Made by a program: the position numbers and the translations under genes. Shown piece after piece: positions 24,625-34,008 of a stretch of 64,000 nucleotides of DNA (position 1 is the stretch's first letter; each line of letters begins with the position of its first letter). The DNA lies in NCBI RefSeq assembly GCF_042445055.1, contig NZ_CP170339.1, forward strand, positions 1,736,001 through 1,800,000. Reading direction: 5' to 3'. The DNA is from Falsihalocynthiibacter sp042445055 (lineage in GTDB: Bacteria; Pseudomonadota; Alphaproteobacteria; Rhodobacterales; Rhodobacteraceae). The notes beneath the pieces are model-generated. The model saw only the letters and a list, made by a program, of their open reading frames with translations. It did no database searches and was not told where the DNA came from.

Positions 24625-25243
24625 AATGGTCCGCGTCGATCAGACCTAGCCCGCGCAAATAGATTCCGATGCCTGTTTCAAGCAGGTCTTCGGGCGGGAA
24701 GGGCGCAATGATGCCGGGTGCGCCCCGCGCAAAGAGTTCCACAACACCGTGGCTCAGCGCCAGAATATGTGCCGAGAACATGCTGGCCGGTGGGCGTTTG
24801 TCCGCGGGGATGTGCTGAGAGAGTTCGCTGGCGGCGCGCTCAAGTGTTCCCTTGGCCTTTTTCGCGGCGGCGGCGAGTTCTGGCGTGCGGTTAACGGAAA
24901 TTCCGCTCTCAAACATCGCCACGTAATGGCCCGGATGACGGCGCGCAAACGCGAGATATGCCCTTCCAGTTGCCTCAAAACTCGCGAGGGCAGAAGGCTG
25001 GCCTGTCGAGTAGGCATACTCCATCAAATCCCCAAAGATTTCATAGCCTTGCAGGGCAACTTCGGCGATCAAATCCTCGCGCCCTTCGAAATGACGATAA
25101 ACCGCAGCAGGAGTTACGCCCGCAGTTTTGGCCGCTTCAGAGAGCGTGAAACCGTTCGGGCCCTTGGATTCAATGAGGCTTAGGGCCGCTTCTACCAATG
25201 CTTGCCGAAGGTTTCCGTGGTGATAACCGCGTTTCTTAACCAT
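24623..25243 (-). CDS. TetR-family transcriptional regulator
   Basis: From ATG 25243 the protein has 206 residues. The N-terminal HTH is clear: NLRQALVEAALSLIESKG, then TLSEAAKTAGVTPAAVYRHF. The C-terminal domain resembles the TetR_C_33/WHG group. The start codon overlaps the end of ppk2 (ATGGTTAA), so the two are translationally coupled and this regulator is the last gene of a metA-ppk2-tetR run. Its target is unknown; operon position suggests autoregulation or a role with ppk2. Confidence 0.88.
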   Translation of the reverse strand: MVKKRGYHHGNLRQALVEAALSLIESKGPNGFTLSEAAKTAGVTPAAVYRHFEGREDLIAEVALQGYEIFGDLMEYAYSTGQPSALASFEATGRAYLAFARRHPGHYVAMFESGISVNRTPELAAAAKKAKGTLERAASELSQHIPADKRPPASMFSAHILALSHGVVELFARGAPGIIAPFPPEDLLETGIGIYLRGLGLIDADH

Positions 25244-26099
25244 TCCACACACCGAGGTCGCCGCAAATCAATGGATCAGGATCGCCCATTGGGACTTTAC
25301 CCTCGTAGTCGAAATCGCGAAGGATCGCTTTAATCGTGGCAATCCGTGCGCGCTTTTTGTCGTCGGATCTCACGATGGTCCATGGCGCGCCGTCGAAGTC
25401 GCTCTTTTTAAGGGTCTCGAAAATTGCGTCGGTGTAGGTGTCCCATTTCTTGAGGCCTTCGACGTCAATATTGCTGAGTTTCCATTGCTTTAGCGGGTCT
25501 TTCTCGCGATCAAGGAAACGGCGCAATTGCTCGGCGCGACCGACGTTGAGCCAGACCTTCTTGAAGTAATATCCTTCATTCGCAAGCATCTTTTCAAAGT
25601 AGGGTAGCTGTGAGAAAAAATGATCGCGTTGATCTGGTGTACAGAAGCCAAATACGTGCTCAACCACGCCACGATTGTACCAGCTCCGATCAAACAGCGT
25701 GATTTCACCCACCGTCGGGAGGTGATCAACATAGCGTTGGAAATACCACTCACCGGCTTCGCGGTCATTTGGTTTGGGCAGGGCAACAACCTTGGCGGTT
25801 CGAGGATTAAGATTGGCACGTATGCGTTTGATAACGCCGCCTTTTCCTGCTGCGTCTCGCCCTTCGAAGACAATGAGGATACGCTTGCCCTGTGCCTTTA
25901 CATGGGATTGGAGTTTGACCAATTCGCATTGCAGAGCCTCGATCTCGTCCTCGTAATCACCCTTCTTCATTGTGCGGCGATAAGGGTAATCCGACGCCAG
26001 AATTTCGTCCTTGTCGGCGGATTTAATCGCTTCTCGGACGTCTTCTGGGGCTTCTTCGTTGAAATATCGGCTTATTGCGCCATCGAAAGGCAAATCCAT
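25236..26099 (-). CDS. ppk2: polyphosphate kinase 2 (PPK2)
   Basis: The 287-residue single-domain protein has the PPK2 Walker A GRDAAGKGGVIKRI (about 80-93), the FDRSWYNRGVVEHVFGFC segment with Walker B and lid arginines, and NVGRAEQLRRFLDREKDPLKQWK. PPK2 uses polyphosphate to phosphorylate ADP or GDP (or AMP in other classes); which class applies is not settled by reading. It lies 47 bases after metA and overlaps tetR by 8 bases. Together with the Ppx at 5.7 kb it points to active polyphosphate turnover. Confidence 0.92.
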   Translation of the reverse strand: MDLPFDGAISRYFNEEAPEDVREAIKSADKDEILASDYPYRRTMKKGDYEDEIEALQCELVKLQSHVKAQGKRILIVFEGRDAAGKGGVIKRIRANLNPRTAKVVALPKPNDREAGEWYFQRYVDHLPTVGEITLFDRSWYNRGVVEHVFGFCTPDQRDHFFSQLPYFEKMLANEGYYFKKVWLNVGRAEQLRRFLDREKDPLKQWKLSNIDVEGLKKWDTYTDAIFETLKKSDFDGAPWTIVRSDDKKRARIATIKAILRDFDYEGKVPMGDPDPLICGDLGVWNG

Positions 26100-26146
26100 C
26101 GGAAGTCTCCTGATTTATTCAAGTATGGCGTGCAGATAGCGGCATT

Positions 26147-27073
26147 TCAACCAGCTTTGGTTCCAATCTCGTCTAGGTTATATTTCGTTGTTTGGTAAAT
26201 ATCGTTGATCCAGTTGCCATAGAGCAAATGCGCGTGGCTTCTCCAACGATTTTGCGGCTGTTTGGTCGGATCATCGTTCGGATAGTAATTTTTCGGAACG
26301 TTGATCGCGTTCCCTGCCTCAACATCGCGGTCATATTCCTCTTTGAGCGTTCCAGAGTCATATTCAAAGTGGTTGAAAATATAGAGCGCACGATGATCGG
26401 GATCCTCTACCAAACAAGGGCCGGATTCGTCACTTCCAAGGAGCGTCGTCAGGTTTTGCGCGGCATCAATTTCTGACTGCCGTATTTCCGTCCAGCGACT
26501 TACGGGTATGACGAAATCGTCCGAAAAACCACGCAGATATGGCGAGCTGGGATTGAGATTCTGATGACGGTAGCATCCGAAAATCTTGTGGTCGAGCACG
26601 TGTTTCTGAACACCGTGAAGGTGATGGATCATCGCCATTCCGCCCCAGCAAACGCCGAAGGTCGAGTGGACGTTGGTCTGGGTCCAGTCCATAATCTCGC
26701 GCAGCTCGTCCCAATATGTCACTTCCTCAAAAGGAAGGTGCTCAATCGGCGCGCCGGTGATCAAGAGGCCGTCAAACTTGCGGTCCTTGATCTCTGCGAA
26801 GGTGCGATAAAACGTCTCCATGTGCTCCGCAGCGGTATTTTTTGTCTGGTGCTCGCTCATGCGGATGAGTGTTAGCTCAATCTGAAGCGGTGTTGCCCCG
26901 ATCAGACGCGCGAACTGGGTCTCGGTCTGGATTTTCTTGGGCATCAGATTCAAGAGGCCAATCTGGAGCGGGCGGATGTCCTGACGAGAGGCTTGTTGCT
27001 CGTCCATCACCATCACGCCCTCGCTCGAGAGAACCTCGTAAGCGGGAAGGGTGGATGGGATTTTGATCGGCAT
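26147..27073 (-). CDS. metA: homoserine O-acetyltransferase (MetA type)
   Basis: The 308-residue protein is of the MetA glutamine-amidotransferase-like family. The nucleophile is Cys142 (GVCWGGMAMIHH) and His235 and Glu237 are in FNHFEYD. Residue 111 is Glu (LLITGAPIEHLPFEEV). From structural work on the family, Glu111 favours acetyl-CoA and Gly111, as in E. coli, favours succinyl-CoA, so acetylation is predicted although databases often name this protein O-succinyltransferase. It starts the trans- or direct-sulfhydrylation route to methionine. No SAM-II-like riboswitch was seen upstream. It lies 44 bases after the P-loop gene. Confidence 0.93.
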   Translation of the reverse strand: MPIKIPSTLPAYEVLSSEGVMVMDEQQASRQDIRPLQIGLLNLMPKKIQTETQFARLIGATPLQIELTLIRMSEHQTKNTAAEHMETFYRTFAEIKDRKFDGLLITGAPIEHLPFEEVTYWDELREIMDWTQTNVHSTFGVCWGGMAMIHHLHGVQKHVLDHKIFGCYRHQNLNPSSPYLRGFSDDFVIPVSRWTEIRQSEIDAAQNLTTLLGSDESGPCLVEDPDHRALYIFNHFEYDSGTLKEEYDRDVEAGNAINVPKNYYPNDDPTKQPQNRWRSHAHLLYGNWINDIYQTTKYNLDEIGTKAG

Positions 27074-27117
27074 GTAACTGTCTCTTTTTTCTGAGTTGAA
27101 GTGGATAGATAGGCCGC

Positions 27118-27978
27118 TTAGGCGCGGTTCTCAAGGGTTTGACGAACAAGGTCTTCAAAATCTTGTGGGGTTTTCAGACGCGCGATTTCACTCGCCGGAA
27201 CGGAAACGCCCCAGTTCTCGGCCATCGCACGATATCGCGGTTGGCGCGCGGTCAAGGCACGGCGGTATGCGGCGCGAATAAAGTCGTTCGGATCAACCTT
27301 GCTCCCGTCGATATCGCGCTCCTCTAGGTATTCGGTCCAGAATGGCAAAAGGAAGCTGGATTGATAGCACATAGGCTTGGGTGAGCGGTTGAAGCGGTCA
27401 ATGAGCGCTTGGGTGTGTTCTTCGCTGCCTTCAATCCAGATCATGAGTGTTTCGCCGGAGAGAGTCTTGAGCACCTCATCGTCTGGATTCCAAGGATCGA
27501 CAACCTCGCAAATCGAGCCGCCAGAGTCGCAGATGAAATTCTGATAGCCATAGAGTTCGAGCGCGCGCTTGATGAAATAGGGGGTATCCAACAGGGCGCT
27601 GACCTCTGCGATGTGGTGTTGCTTCTGACGGCGCATGTATTCTTCGATGGGAAGGCCGCCGAGCTCGGGATTTCCCGGCTTGCCAAGATAGGTGGAAAGC
27701 GGGTCGAGATTCTCGAAGGTCAGGTTTGAGGCAATATAGATGCTATCGCTGCGCAGAAGCTCCGCGAGGAATGGATCCTGTAGCGCATGAGCCTTGAAGT
27801 TATCGACGATAAACTCGCCCATATACCGCGTGCCGATACGGTAATCGATCGAGTAATGGAACCATTCGCCAGAGGCGCGCAACATATTGGAAACATGCGT
27901 TTTGCCAAGGCCCGACATTCCAAACAGAAGGGCACGTTTTTGTGGCGACTGAGTCCATTCTTGGGCGGAGGGGATCAT
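27118..27978 (-). CDS. uncharacterised P-loop NTPase (kinase-like) upstream of metA
   Basis: A protein of 286 residues that I cannot assign to a named function. The first 30 residues hold a Walker A loop, FGMSGLGKTHVS (Gly20-Thr27). There follow SIDYRIGTRYMGEFI, a possible CDSGGSICEVVD acidic loop near residue 165 and a VLIWIEG-like strand. The fold looks like a nucleoside- or shikimate-kinase-type P-loop protein with a long alpha-helical insert. It has no signal peptide. It precedes metA by 44 bases on the same strand and probably heads a P-loop-metA-ppk2-tetR transcript. Similar proteins are annotated only as 'ATPase'. Confidence 0.75.
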   Translation of the reverse strand: MIPSAQEWTQSPQKRALLFGMSGLGKTHVSNMLRASGEWFHYSIDYRIGTRYMGEFIVDNFKAHALQDPFLAELLRSDSIYIASNLTFENLDPLSTYLGKPGNPELGGLPIEEYMRRQKQHHIAEVSALLDTPYFIKRALELYGYQNFICDSGGSICEVVDPWNPDDEVLKTLSGETLMIWIEGSEEHTQALIDRFNRSPKPMCYQSSFLLPFWTEYLEERDIDGSKVDPNDFIRAAYRRALTARQPRYRAMAENWGVSVPASEIARLKTPQDFEDLVRQTLENRA

Positions 27979-28104
27979 GCGTTACGCTTTCGAGTTGTGT
28001 TTTCCTCTCGTAGCGAGCAAGGCGGTGACGGTCAATTCCGCGCGCAAAGAAAAGGCTCCGCCGTTGCCAGCGAAGCCCAGTTCATACCATACTTCTGGAG
28101 CTAA

Positions 28105-29196
28105 TTAGAAGTTATAGCCAATGCGAACACCTGCACCGATTGCGGAGTTGTCGCTGAACGTCGTTGTTGTTCCGCCAAGTTGTGTTGCGGCATCACCGAG
28201 CGCCACATAGCGTGCGCCGAATGTGATTGTCACAGGGTCCATGTCATATGACGCGGCAAGACCGATCGACGCCAAACCGTTTGTTGGGCCAAGGTTGCCT
28301 GTGAAACCGCCTGTGTTTTGCTCATAATCAACGGTAACGGCACCCGACCACTTTTCAGTGAACTTGCGACCAAGACCAAGCGAGTAAGTGATTACGTCGT
28401 CGTCATAGGACACAAGCGGTGTTGGGCTTACGTTTGCCGCATAGAGCGGTGGGTTGATTTGAAACTCGGACCAATCCGCCCAACGGACACTACCGTAAAA
28501 GAGCGTGCTTTCATTGATGCCAGTTTGGAATTCAAGCGTTACGGATTGTGGTGTAACTGTTTCGAACTCTGTGGCAAATGCGCCAAATTCTGTCGATTGC
28601 AAATCGTGCGTAACAGCGGAGTGGTATGTTAGAGCAACGCGTGCTGCGATTGCTGGATTTTCCCAAGCTGCACCAACAAGATAGCCATAGTCGGTCGCTT
28701 TGTCGGTTGTCATTGTGTATGCGGACGCACCACCGGAGAAGAGATCAACTTCACCCTGAGCTTGCTGAACGCGCAGACCACCGAAAACGCTGATGTTGTT
28801 CTCTGTTTCGTAACGAAGAATTGCTGTGAGCGCATTAACCGAAAGATCAGCGTTCGAACCACCGATTGGGTAGCCCGTTGCCGCTGCGCTAGGGTAGTCC
28901 ACGATCGCGCCGAATGGCTGGGACAGACGAACACCTAGCGACCAGCTTTCGTTGAGCTGATGCTTATAGGAGAGAGCCGCAGTGTTATAGCGGGGCGCCA
29001 TATCACCGGATTGAACCGACGGTGCCGCATCAAGATAGCCGCTTACGTCAGCATTAACCGTTCCGAATTCAAACTCGGCATAGTTGCCTTCTTCGAACAT
29101 GAAAAGGACGCTATCAGTTGCGCGTTGGATGCCGCCTGCGTATGCAGATCCTGCGGTCGTAGCAAGCAATGCCACGGTAGTCGCGAGATGTTTCAT
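28105..29196 (-). CDS. OmpP1/FadL-type outer-membrane protein
   Basis: From ATG 29196 (GGGAGGG ribosome site) the product has 363 residues: a signal peptide (MKHLATTVALLATTAGSAYAGG), then alternating beta strands typical of a 14-strand FadL/OmpP1 barrel, and a C-terminal phenylalanine (IGYNF) as the BAM signal. FadL-type channels take up long-chain fatty acids or other hydrophobic molecules across the outer membrane. It stands alone, divergent from nothing close. The cargo cannot be named from sequence. Confidence 0.88.
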   Translation of the reverse strand: MKHLATTVALLATTAGSAYAGGIQRATDSVLFMFEEGNYAEFEFGTVNADVSGYLDAAPSVQSGDMAPRYNTAALSYKHQLNESWSLGVRLSQPFGAIVDYPSAAATGYPIGGSNADLSVNALTAILRYETENNISVFGGLRVQQAQGEVDLFSGGASAYTMTTDKATDYGYLVGAAWENPAIAARVALTYHSAVTHDLQSTEFGAFATEFETVTPQSVTLEFQTGINESTLFYGSVRWADWSEFQINPPLYAANVSPTPLVSYDDDVITYSLGLGRKFTEKWSGAVTVDYEQNTGGFTGNLGPTNGLASIGLAASYDMDPVTITFGARYVALGDAATQLGGTTTTFSDNSAIGAGVRIGYNF

Positions 29197-29343
29197 TTTC
29201 CCTCCCTGGGACTTGGAATCGAGTGAAATTATTCCTAGTGGCAAGATGCCGCGCATGTCTATTTCTTACCCCACGTAATGGCCTTTTTACGTTGCGTTAT
29301 CTCTTGAACTGAGGGGATCAAGCAACAATCAGCGAGCGTTGGT

Positions 29344-30252
29344 TTAGAGTACTGGAGGAGCCTTCGTGAGTTTGGCTTCGTGGACCACATTCAGATAGTT
29401 CGCTCCGAAGATAATCATCGCCCCGATCATCGCGTAAATATCGATAGATTCGTTATATAGAACGTACCCCACAATCGCGATAACGGGCAGTCGCGCGAAA
29501 TCAATTGGCATAACCGCAGCAGCAGGTGCAAGCGACAACGCCCGCGTCAGGCAAAGGTGCGCCATGAGGCCCGCAACGCCCACAGCAACGACATATGGCC
29601 AGAGGCCCATGCTCGGGACTGCGACCTCACCGTCATACGCGGACATGACGATGCCGAATATTGCCTGCAGCACCGTAAGGTAAAACAAAATCGCCGTAAT
29701 TGACTGAGTGCGCGTCAAACGCCGTGTCAGAAGATTGGTTGTCGCAAAGCAGATGGCCGCGACGGCAGCAAGAATCTCTCCGAGCGATATCGAAGAGAAG
29801 CTTGGGCGCGTAACGATCAAAATGCCGATAAAGCCCGCAAACGCGGTCATCGCGCGGCTACGTGTCAGGCTTTCTCCCAGCACAAGCGGCGAGAGGAGCA
29901 ACACCCAAATCGGCGAGGTGAACTCAATCGCGAAGACCTTGGCGATCGGGATCATCAGGATCGCCGCGAACCACAGGTTCTGACCGCTAAAGTGGAACAG
30001 ATTCCGCACGACATGCGCGCCGAGCTTTTCGGTTGTAATTTCAGAGCCGCGGTGGCTCAGAATGACATAGGCCACAACGATAATAACGCCAGTGAACGAG
30101 CGATACATCATAAGCTCGAACGTATCGAGCTCGCTCATTACGGCCTTGCCTGAGACGGCCATCACCGTAAAGGAAATGACCGCACCCACCATCCACATCG
30201 CGCCTTGCACGAAATTGGAACGCTTTGCCGGCGCTATTGTCGTATCAGCCAT
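29344..30252 (-). CDS. DMT-superfamily (EamA) transporter
   Basis: A protein of 302 residues with ten predicted membrane helices in two EamA repeats (about 18-145 and 160-290). It belongs to the drug/metabolite transporter superfamily, probably an inner-membrane exporter of amino acids or similar small molecules. It lies 30 bases after guaA on the same strand and may be co-transcribed. The substrate is not predictable. Confidence 0.88.
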   Translation of the reverse strand: MADTTIAPAKRSNFVQGAMWMVGAVISFTVMAVSGKAVMSELDTFELMMYRSFTGVIIVVAYVILSHRGSEITTEKLGAHVVRNLFHFSGQNLWFAAILMIPIAKVFAIEFTSPIWVLLLSPLVLGESLTRSRAMTAFAGFIGILIVTRPSFSSISLGEILAAVAAICFATTNLLTRRLTRTQSITAILFYLTVLQAIFGIVMSAYDGEVAVPSMGLWPYVVAVGVAGLMAHLCLTRALSLAPAAAVMPIDFARLPVIAIVGYVLYNESIDIYAMIGAMIIFGANYLNVVHEAKLTKAPPVL

Positions 30253-30282
30253 GTCAACCTCGATTGGGAGCGCCGTTAGGCG

Positions 30283-31848
30283 TTATTCCCATTCAATTGT
30301 TCCGGGAGGTTTTGAGGTAATGTCATAGGTCACACGATTGATGCCTTGAACCTCGTTGATCAGGCGCGTTGCTGTTTCCCCAAGAAACTCGTGGCTGAAT
30401 GGATAGTAATCCGCCGTCATACCGTCCACAGACGTTACCGCGCGCAACGCGCAGGCAAAATCATATGTCCGACCGTCGCCCATAACGCCGACCGTACGAA
30501 CCGGAAGGATTGCAACAAAGGCCTGCCAGATTTCATCATACAGACCGTGCTTGCGGATCTGGTCGATGTAAACGGCGTCTGCCTCGCGCAGGATGTCGAG
30601 CTTGGCGCGTGTGATCTCTCCGGGGCAGCGGATCGCAAGACCCGGTCCAGGGAAGGGGTGGCGGCCAATAAAGCTCTGTGGCAAGCCAAGTTCCCGACCG
30701 AGCGCGCGGACCTCATCCTTAAACAACTCGCGAAGTGGTTCAACGAGCTTGAGGCCCATCTTCTCGGGAAGGCCGCCGACGTTGTGGTGGCTCTTGATCG
30801 TGACGGAAGGACCGCCAGAAAAACTCACCGATTCAATCACATCGGGGTAAAGTGTACCCTGTGCAAGGAATTCGGCGCCTTCGATCTCGTTCGCGTATTT
30901 CTGGAATACGTCGATAAACAAGCGTCCGATAATCTTGCGCTTGGTTTCAGGGTCGGATTGCCCTTCAAGCTCGCCAAGGAACAGGTCCTGTTCATCGGCG
31001 TGGATGAGCTTCATGTTATAGTTGTCGCGGAACATGGTGACGACTTCTTCGGCCTCACCCTTGCGCAACAGGCCGTGGTCCACAAACACACAGGTAAGTT
31101 GGTCGCCAATGGCCTCGTGAATCAATACCGCCGCAACCGAGCTATCAACGCCGCCAGACAGGCCACAGATAACCTGCTTGTCGCCAACTTGTTCGCGGAT
31201 CGCCTCAATCGCTTGTTCGCGATATGCACCCATAGTCCAATCGCCGCTAAAGCCTGCAAGCTTTACGAAGTTCTCATAGAACTTGGCGCCATTGGGGGTG
31301 TGGTGAACTTCGGGATGGAACTGAACCGCATAGAAATTGCGATCAACATCCGCCGTAATCGCAAATGGCGCATTGGGCGAGGTGCCATAAACCTTAAAGC
31401 CGGGCGCAATTTCGGAGACATGGTCGCCGTGGCTCATCCAGACTTGTTCTTTTTCTTGGTTAAACCATCCGTCGAGCAGCGCAATCGAGCTGTCCTCAGG
31501 TGTTACAAAGGCGCGCCCGAATTCAGAGGTGCCGTGGCCGCTGACGACTTTGCCGCCAAGCTGAGTCATCATGGTTTGTTGGCCATAACAGATGCCCAAA
31601 ACGGGGACGCCCATTTCAAACAATTCTTGCGGCGCACGCGGCGACCCCTCGCGTGTAACACTATCCGGGCCACCCGAAAGGATCACAGCCTTGGGGGCAA
31701 ATTCGGTTAGGAATTCCGGCGTAACGTTTTGAAATGGATGGATTTCACAATAGACTGAAAGCTCGCGCAAACGACGCGCAATCAGCTGCGTCACTTGTGA
31801 GCCAAAGTCGATGATTAGCAGGCGCTCGTGCGAGGGAATATCGTTCAT
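30283..31848 (-). CDS. guaA: GMP synthase (glutamine-hydrolysing)
   Basis: The 521-residue protein has an N-terminal class I amidotransferase domain (nucleophile Cys87 in GICYGQQTMM), an ATP-pyrophosphatase domain with GLSGGVDSSVAAVLIHEA near residue 230, and the C-terminal dimerisation domain ending in TSKPPGTIEWE. It makes GMP from XMP. Length and motifs are normal. Promoter lies in the 180-base divergent gap to the MttB-type gene. Confidence 0.97.
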   Translation of the reverse strand: MNDIPSHERLLIIDFGSQVTQLIARRLRELSVYCEIHPFQNVTPEFLTEFAPKAVILSGGPDSVTREGSPRAPQELFEMGVPVLGICYGQQTMMTQLGGKVVSGHGTSEFGRAFVTPEDSSIALLDGWFNQEKEQVWMSHGDHVSEIAPGFKVYGTSPNAPFAITADVDRNFYAVQFHPEVHHTPNGAKFYENFVKLAGFSGDWTMGAYREQAIEAIREQVGDKQVICGLSGGVDSSVAAVLIHEAIGDQLTCVFVDHGLLRKGEAEEVVTMFRDNYNMKLIHADEQDLFLGELEGQSDPETKRKIIGRLFIDVFQKYANEIEGAEFLAQGTLYPDVIESVSFSGGPSVTIKSHHNVGGLPEKMGLKLVEPLRELFKDEVRALGRELGLPQSFIGRHPFPGPGLAIRCPGEITRAKLDILREADAVYIDQIRKHGLYDEIWQAFVAILPVRTVGVMGDGRTYDFACALRAVTSVDGMTADYYPFSHEFLGETATRLINEVQGINRVTYDITSKPPGTIEWE

Positions 31849-32029
31849 GTTTTGCCAATAATGCGCCGAGCGTATCAGCGCAAGGCCCCAAGCCCGTTTG
31901 ACGCGTTTTTTAGCCCTCTAACGTGCGAAAATTACGGAATGTCGCTTTCGGTGAAAAAAGGTCTGTTTTTGACGTCGATTGTTGCCCCCCTCATGGGAAA
32001 ATTTGTCAAAGGCATCAACGGAGAGTGTC

Positions 32030-33568
32030 ATGACAACTGAATTGGGTCGAAAGCGCGGAGGAGGCGGCGCTGCGCGGCGTGCTGCACGCACAGCGGTGAA
32101 TTTTGGATCGGAGCCGACAATTGAGCGCGCGATCCCGAATTACGAAATCCTCTCGGAGGCGGATCTCGATATCATCGAGCGCAACGCCGAAACGATCCTT
32201 GCCGAGACTGGCGTGAACTTTCCTGACAATCCCGACGCGCTAGAGCTATGGCGTGCGGCGGGTGCCGAAGTAACCGGAGAGCGCGTGCGCATCCCGCGCG
32301 GGCTCGCACGTGAGTTGTGCAAAACAGCGCCTTCAAGCTTTATCCAGCACGCTCGCAACCCCGCGCGGAACGTAGAAATTGGTGGAAACAAGCTGGTTCT
32401 GGCACCCGTCTATGGGCCGCCGTTCGTGCGAACAGTCACTGGTGGCCGACGCTATGCAACAATGGCGGATTTCGAGAATTTTGTGCGGCTTGGATATATG
32501 TCCAAGTATTTGCACCACTCGGGCGGAACACTTTGTGAACCCACCGATGTGCCTGTAAATAAACGACATTTGGATATGTTGCTTGCGCATATGACGCTGA
32601 GCGATAAGCCGTTCATGGGGTCGGTCACCGAACCCAGTCGCGCGCAGGATAGCGTTGAAATGTGCGAGATTCTGTTCGGCAAAGAGTTCGTGCGGGACAA
32701 TACGGTGATGATCTCGCTGGTGAATATCAACTCGCCCCTGACCTTCGACTCGATCATGATGGGCGCGCTTGAGGTCTACGCAAGATCAAATCAGGCCTGC
32801 ATCATTTCGCCGTTTATTGTGGGGGGCGCGATGTCGCCTGTATCGGTGGCGGGTACGCTGGCGCAGGTCCACGCCGAGGTGCTGGCTGGGGTGGCATATA
32901 GCCAGCTTCTTCGTGTGGGTGCACCTGTGATCTATGGAACTTTTGTGGCGTCAATCGATATGAACTCTGGCGCGCCGATCTTTGGCGGACCAGAGCCTTC
33001 ACAAATCCTTTACGGGGCAGGGCAGCTCGCTCGTCGGCTTAACCTTCCGTTTAGGTCTGGGGGCGGGCTTTGTGGCTCCAAGCTCCCCGATGCGCAGGCA
33101 GGATACGAATCAGCGAATACATTAAATGCGGCTCTCATGGGGGGCGTGAACTTTATGTTGCACGCTTGCGGTTGGCTCGAAGGCGGGCTCGTTGCCTCGT
33201 TCGAGAAATTCGTGATGGATGCCGATCAGCTCGGCGCATTGCATAAAATGGCAAAGGGCGTCGCCATGGATGAAAACGCCCAAGCCATGGATGCCGTCGT
33301 CGAGGTAGGGCCGGGTGGGCACTATCTTGGTTGCGCGCATACGCAAGAGAACTACGTCTCTGCATTCTGGCGGAGCGAGGTGCTTGATTACAAGCCATAT
33401 GAAACATGGCACGAAGCTGGCGCAGCGGACACCCAAACACTGGCTTCAAAGCGCGTCGAGCACCTACTCTCGACCTATCAAGCCCCAGAGATCGACTTGC
33501 AGATCAAACAGCAACTTATTGATTATGTGAGAGAAAAGAAATCCTCGCTAACGGATGCTATTGGATGA
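32030..33568 (+). CDS. MttB-family (COG5598) corrinoid-dependent methylamine-type methyltransferase, non-pyrrolysine
   Basis: From ATG 32030 (GGAGAG ribosome site) the protein has 512 residues and is a trimethylamine methyltransferase-family TIM barrel. The frame is open throughout; no TAG codon interrupts it, so unlike archaeal MttB it lacks pyrrolysine and belongs to the MtgB/MtpB/MtcB-like group that demethylates quaternary amines such as glycine betaine, proline betaine or carnitine. The N-terminus adds a basic Gly/Arg-rich stretch (KRGGGGAARRAAR). No corrinoid protein gene adjoins it, but the RamA-like activator at 1-3 kb could serve. The substrate is inferred only as a methylated amine. 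Confidence 0.88.
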   Translation: MTTELGRKRGGGGAARRAARTAVNFGSEPTIERAIPNYEILSEADLDIIERNAETILAETGVNFPDNPDALELWRAAGAEVTGERVRIPRGLARELCKTAPSSFIQHARNPARNVEIGGNKLVLAPVYGPPFVRTVTGGRRYATMADFENFVRLGYMSKYLHHSGGTLCEPTDVPVNKRHLDMLLAHMTLSDKPFMGSVTEPSRAQDSVEMCEILFGKEFVRDNTVMISLVNINSPLTFDSIMMGALEVYARSNQACIISPFIVGGAMSPVSVAGTLAQVHAEVLAGVAYSQLLRVGAPVIYGTFVASIDMNSGAPIFGGPEPSQILYGAGQLARRLNLPFRSGGGLCGSKLPDAQAGYESANTLNAALMGGVNFMLHACGWLEGGLVASFEKFVMDADQLGALHKMAKGVAMDENAQAMDAVVEVGPGGHYLGCAHTQENYVSAFWRSEVLDYKPYETWHEAGAADTQTLASKRVEHLLSTYQAPEIDLQIKQQLIDYVREKKSSLTDAIG

Positions 33569-33585
33569 TCTTTGTGGCCCGTCCG

Positions 33586-33876
33586 TTATGATGACGTGCG
33601 GGCCGCAAGGAGTTTTGCCTCGGCCATAAGCGCAATCAGCACCTCTATGTGACGCAGTGCGCTATAGCTTGCGTCGCCTGTTTTGCGCTTTTGCTCAAGA
33701 AGCGTTTCTTGATTCATAAGCGTCATGATTGCCTGACCCGGTCCAGGAAGGGCGGTGTCTTTGATAAGGCGCGCAAGATGTCTTTCGCGATTGTATTCCA
33801 TAAGTCCGTGCCGCGCAGCGCGCACCAAAAGGCGTGGACGGTTGAGGGATTTAAGCATCGTCAGGATATCATTCAT
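33586..33876 (-). CDS. DUF6477-family small protein
   Basis: Ninety-six residues, mostly helical and basic, starting MNDILTMLKSLNRPRLLVRAAR, with no signal or membrane helix. I recognise it as the DUF6477 protein of Rhodobacterales. It is divergent from the GafA-like gene; in Rhodobacter capsulatus a pair of this kind (rcc01866/rcc01865, as I recall) is required for gene transfer agent expression. GGAGA precedes the ATG. Its own activity is unknown. Confidence 0.75.
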   Translation of the reverse strand: MNDILTMLKSLNRPRLLVRAARHGLMEYNRERHLARLIKDTALPGPGQAIMTLMNQETLLEQKRKTGDASYSALRHIEVLIALMAEAKLLAARTSS

Positions 33877-34008
33877 GTCAGTCTCCAGTGGAAAGTGTCT
33901 GATCAGAATGACTCAATCTAAGCGTGTGTTGCCTGGCAATTTAGTCACCGCACGGTTGTTTACGAAAACTTTAGGATTTAGGCACAATTATGGCAAAATC
34001 GGATTTTT

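Noticed and set aside
27074..28104. SAM-II riboswitch upstream of metA
   Set aside because: Neither the 44-base gap nor the region before the P-loop gene shows the pseudoknot core.
30346..31710. 454-codon open frame antisense to guaA
   Set aside because: Shadow of guaA; no motifs and no start signal.
32030..33568. Pyrrolysine-containing MttB
   Set aside because: The frame has no internal TAG codon, so it is the non-pyrrolysine type.
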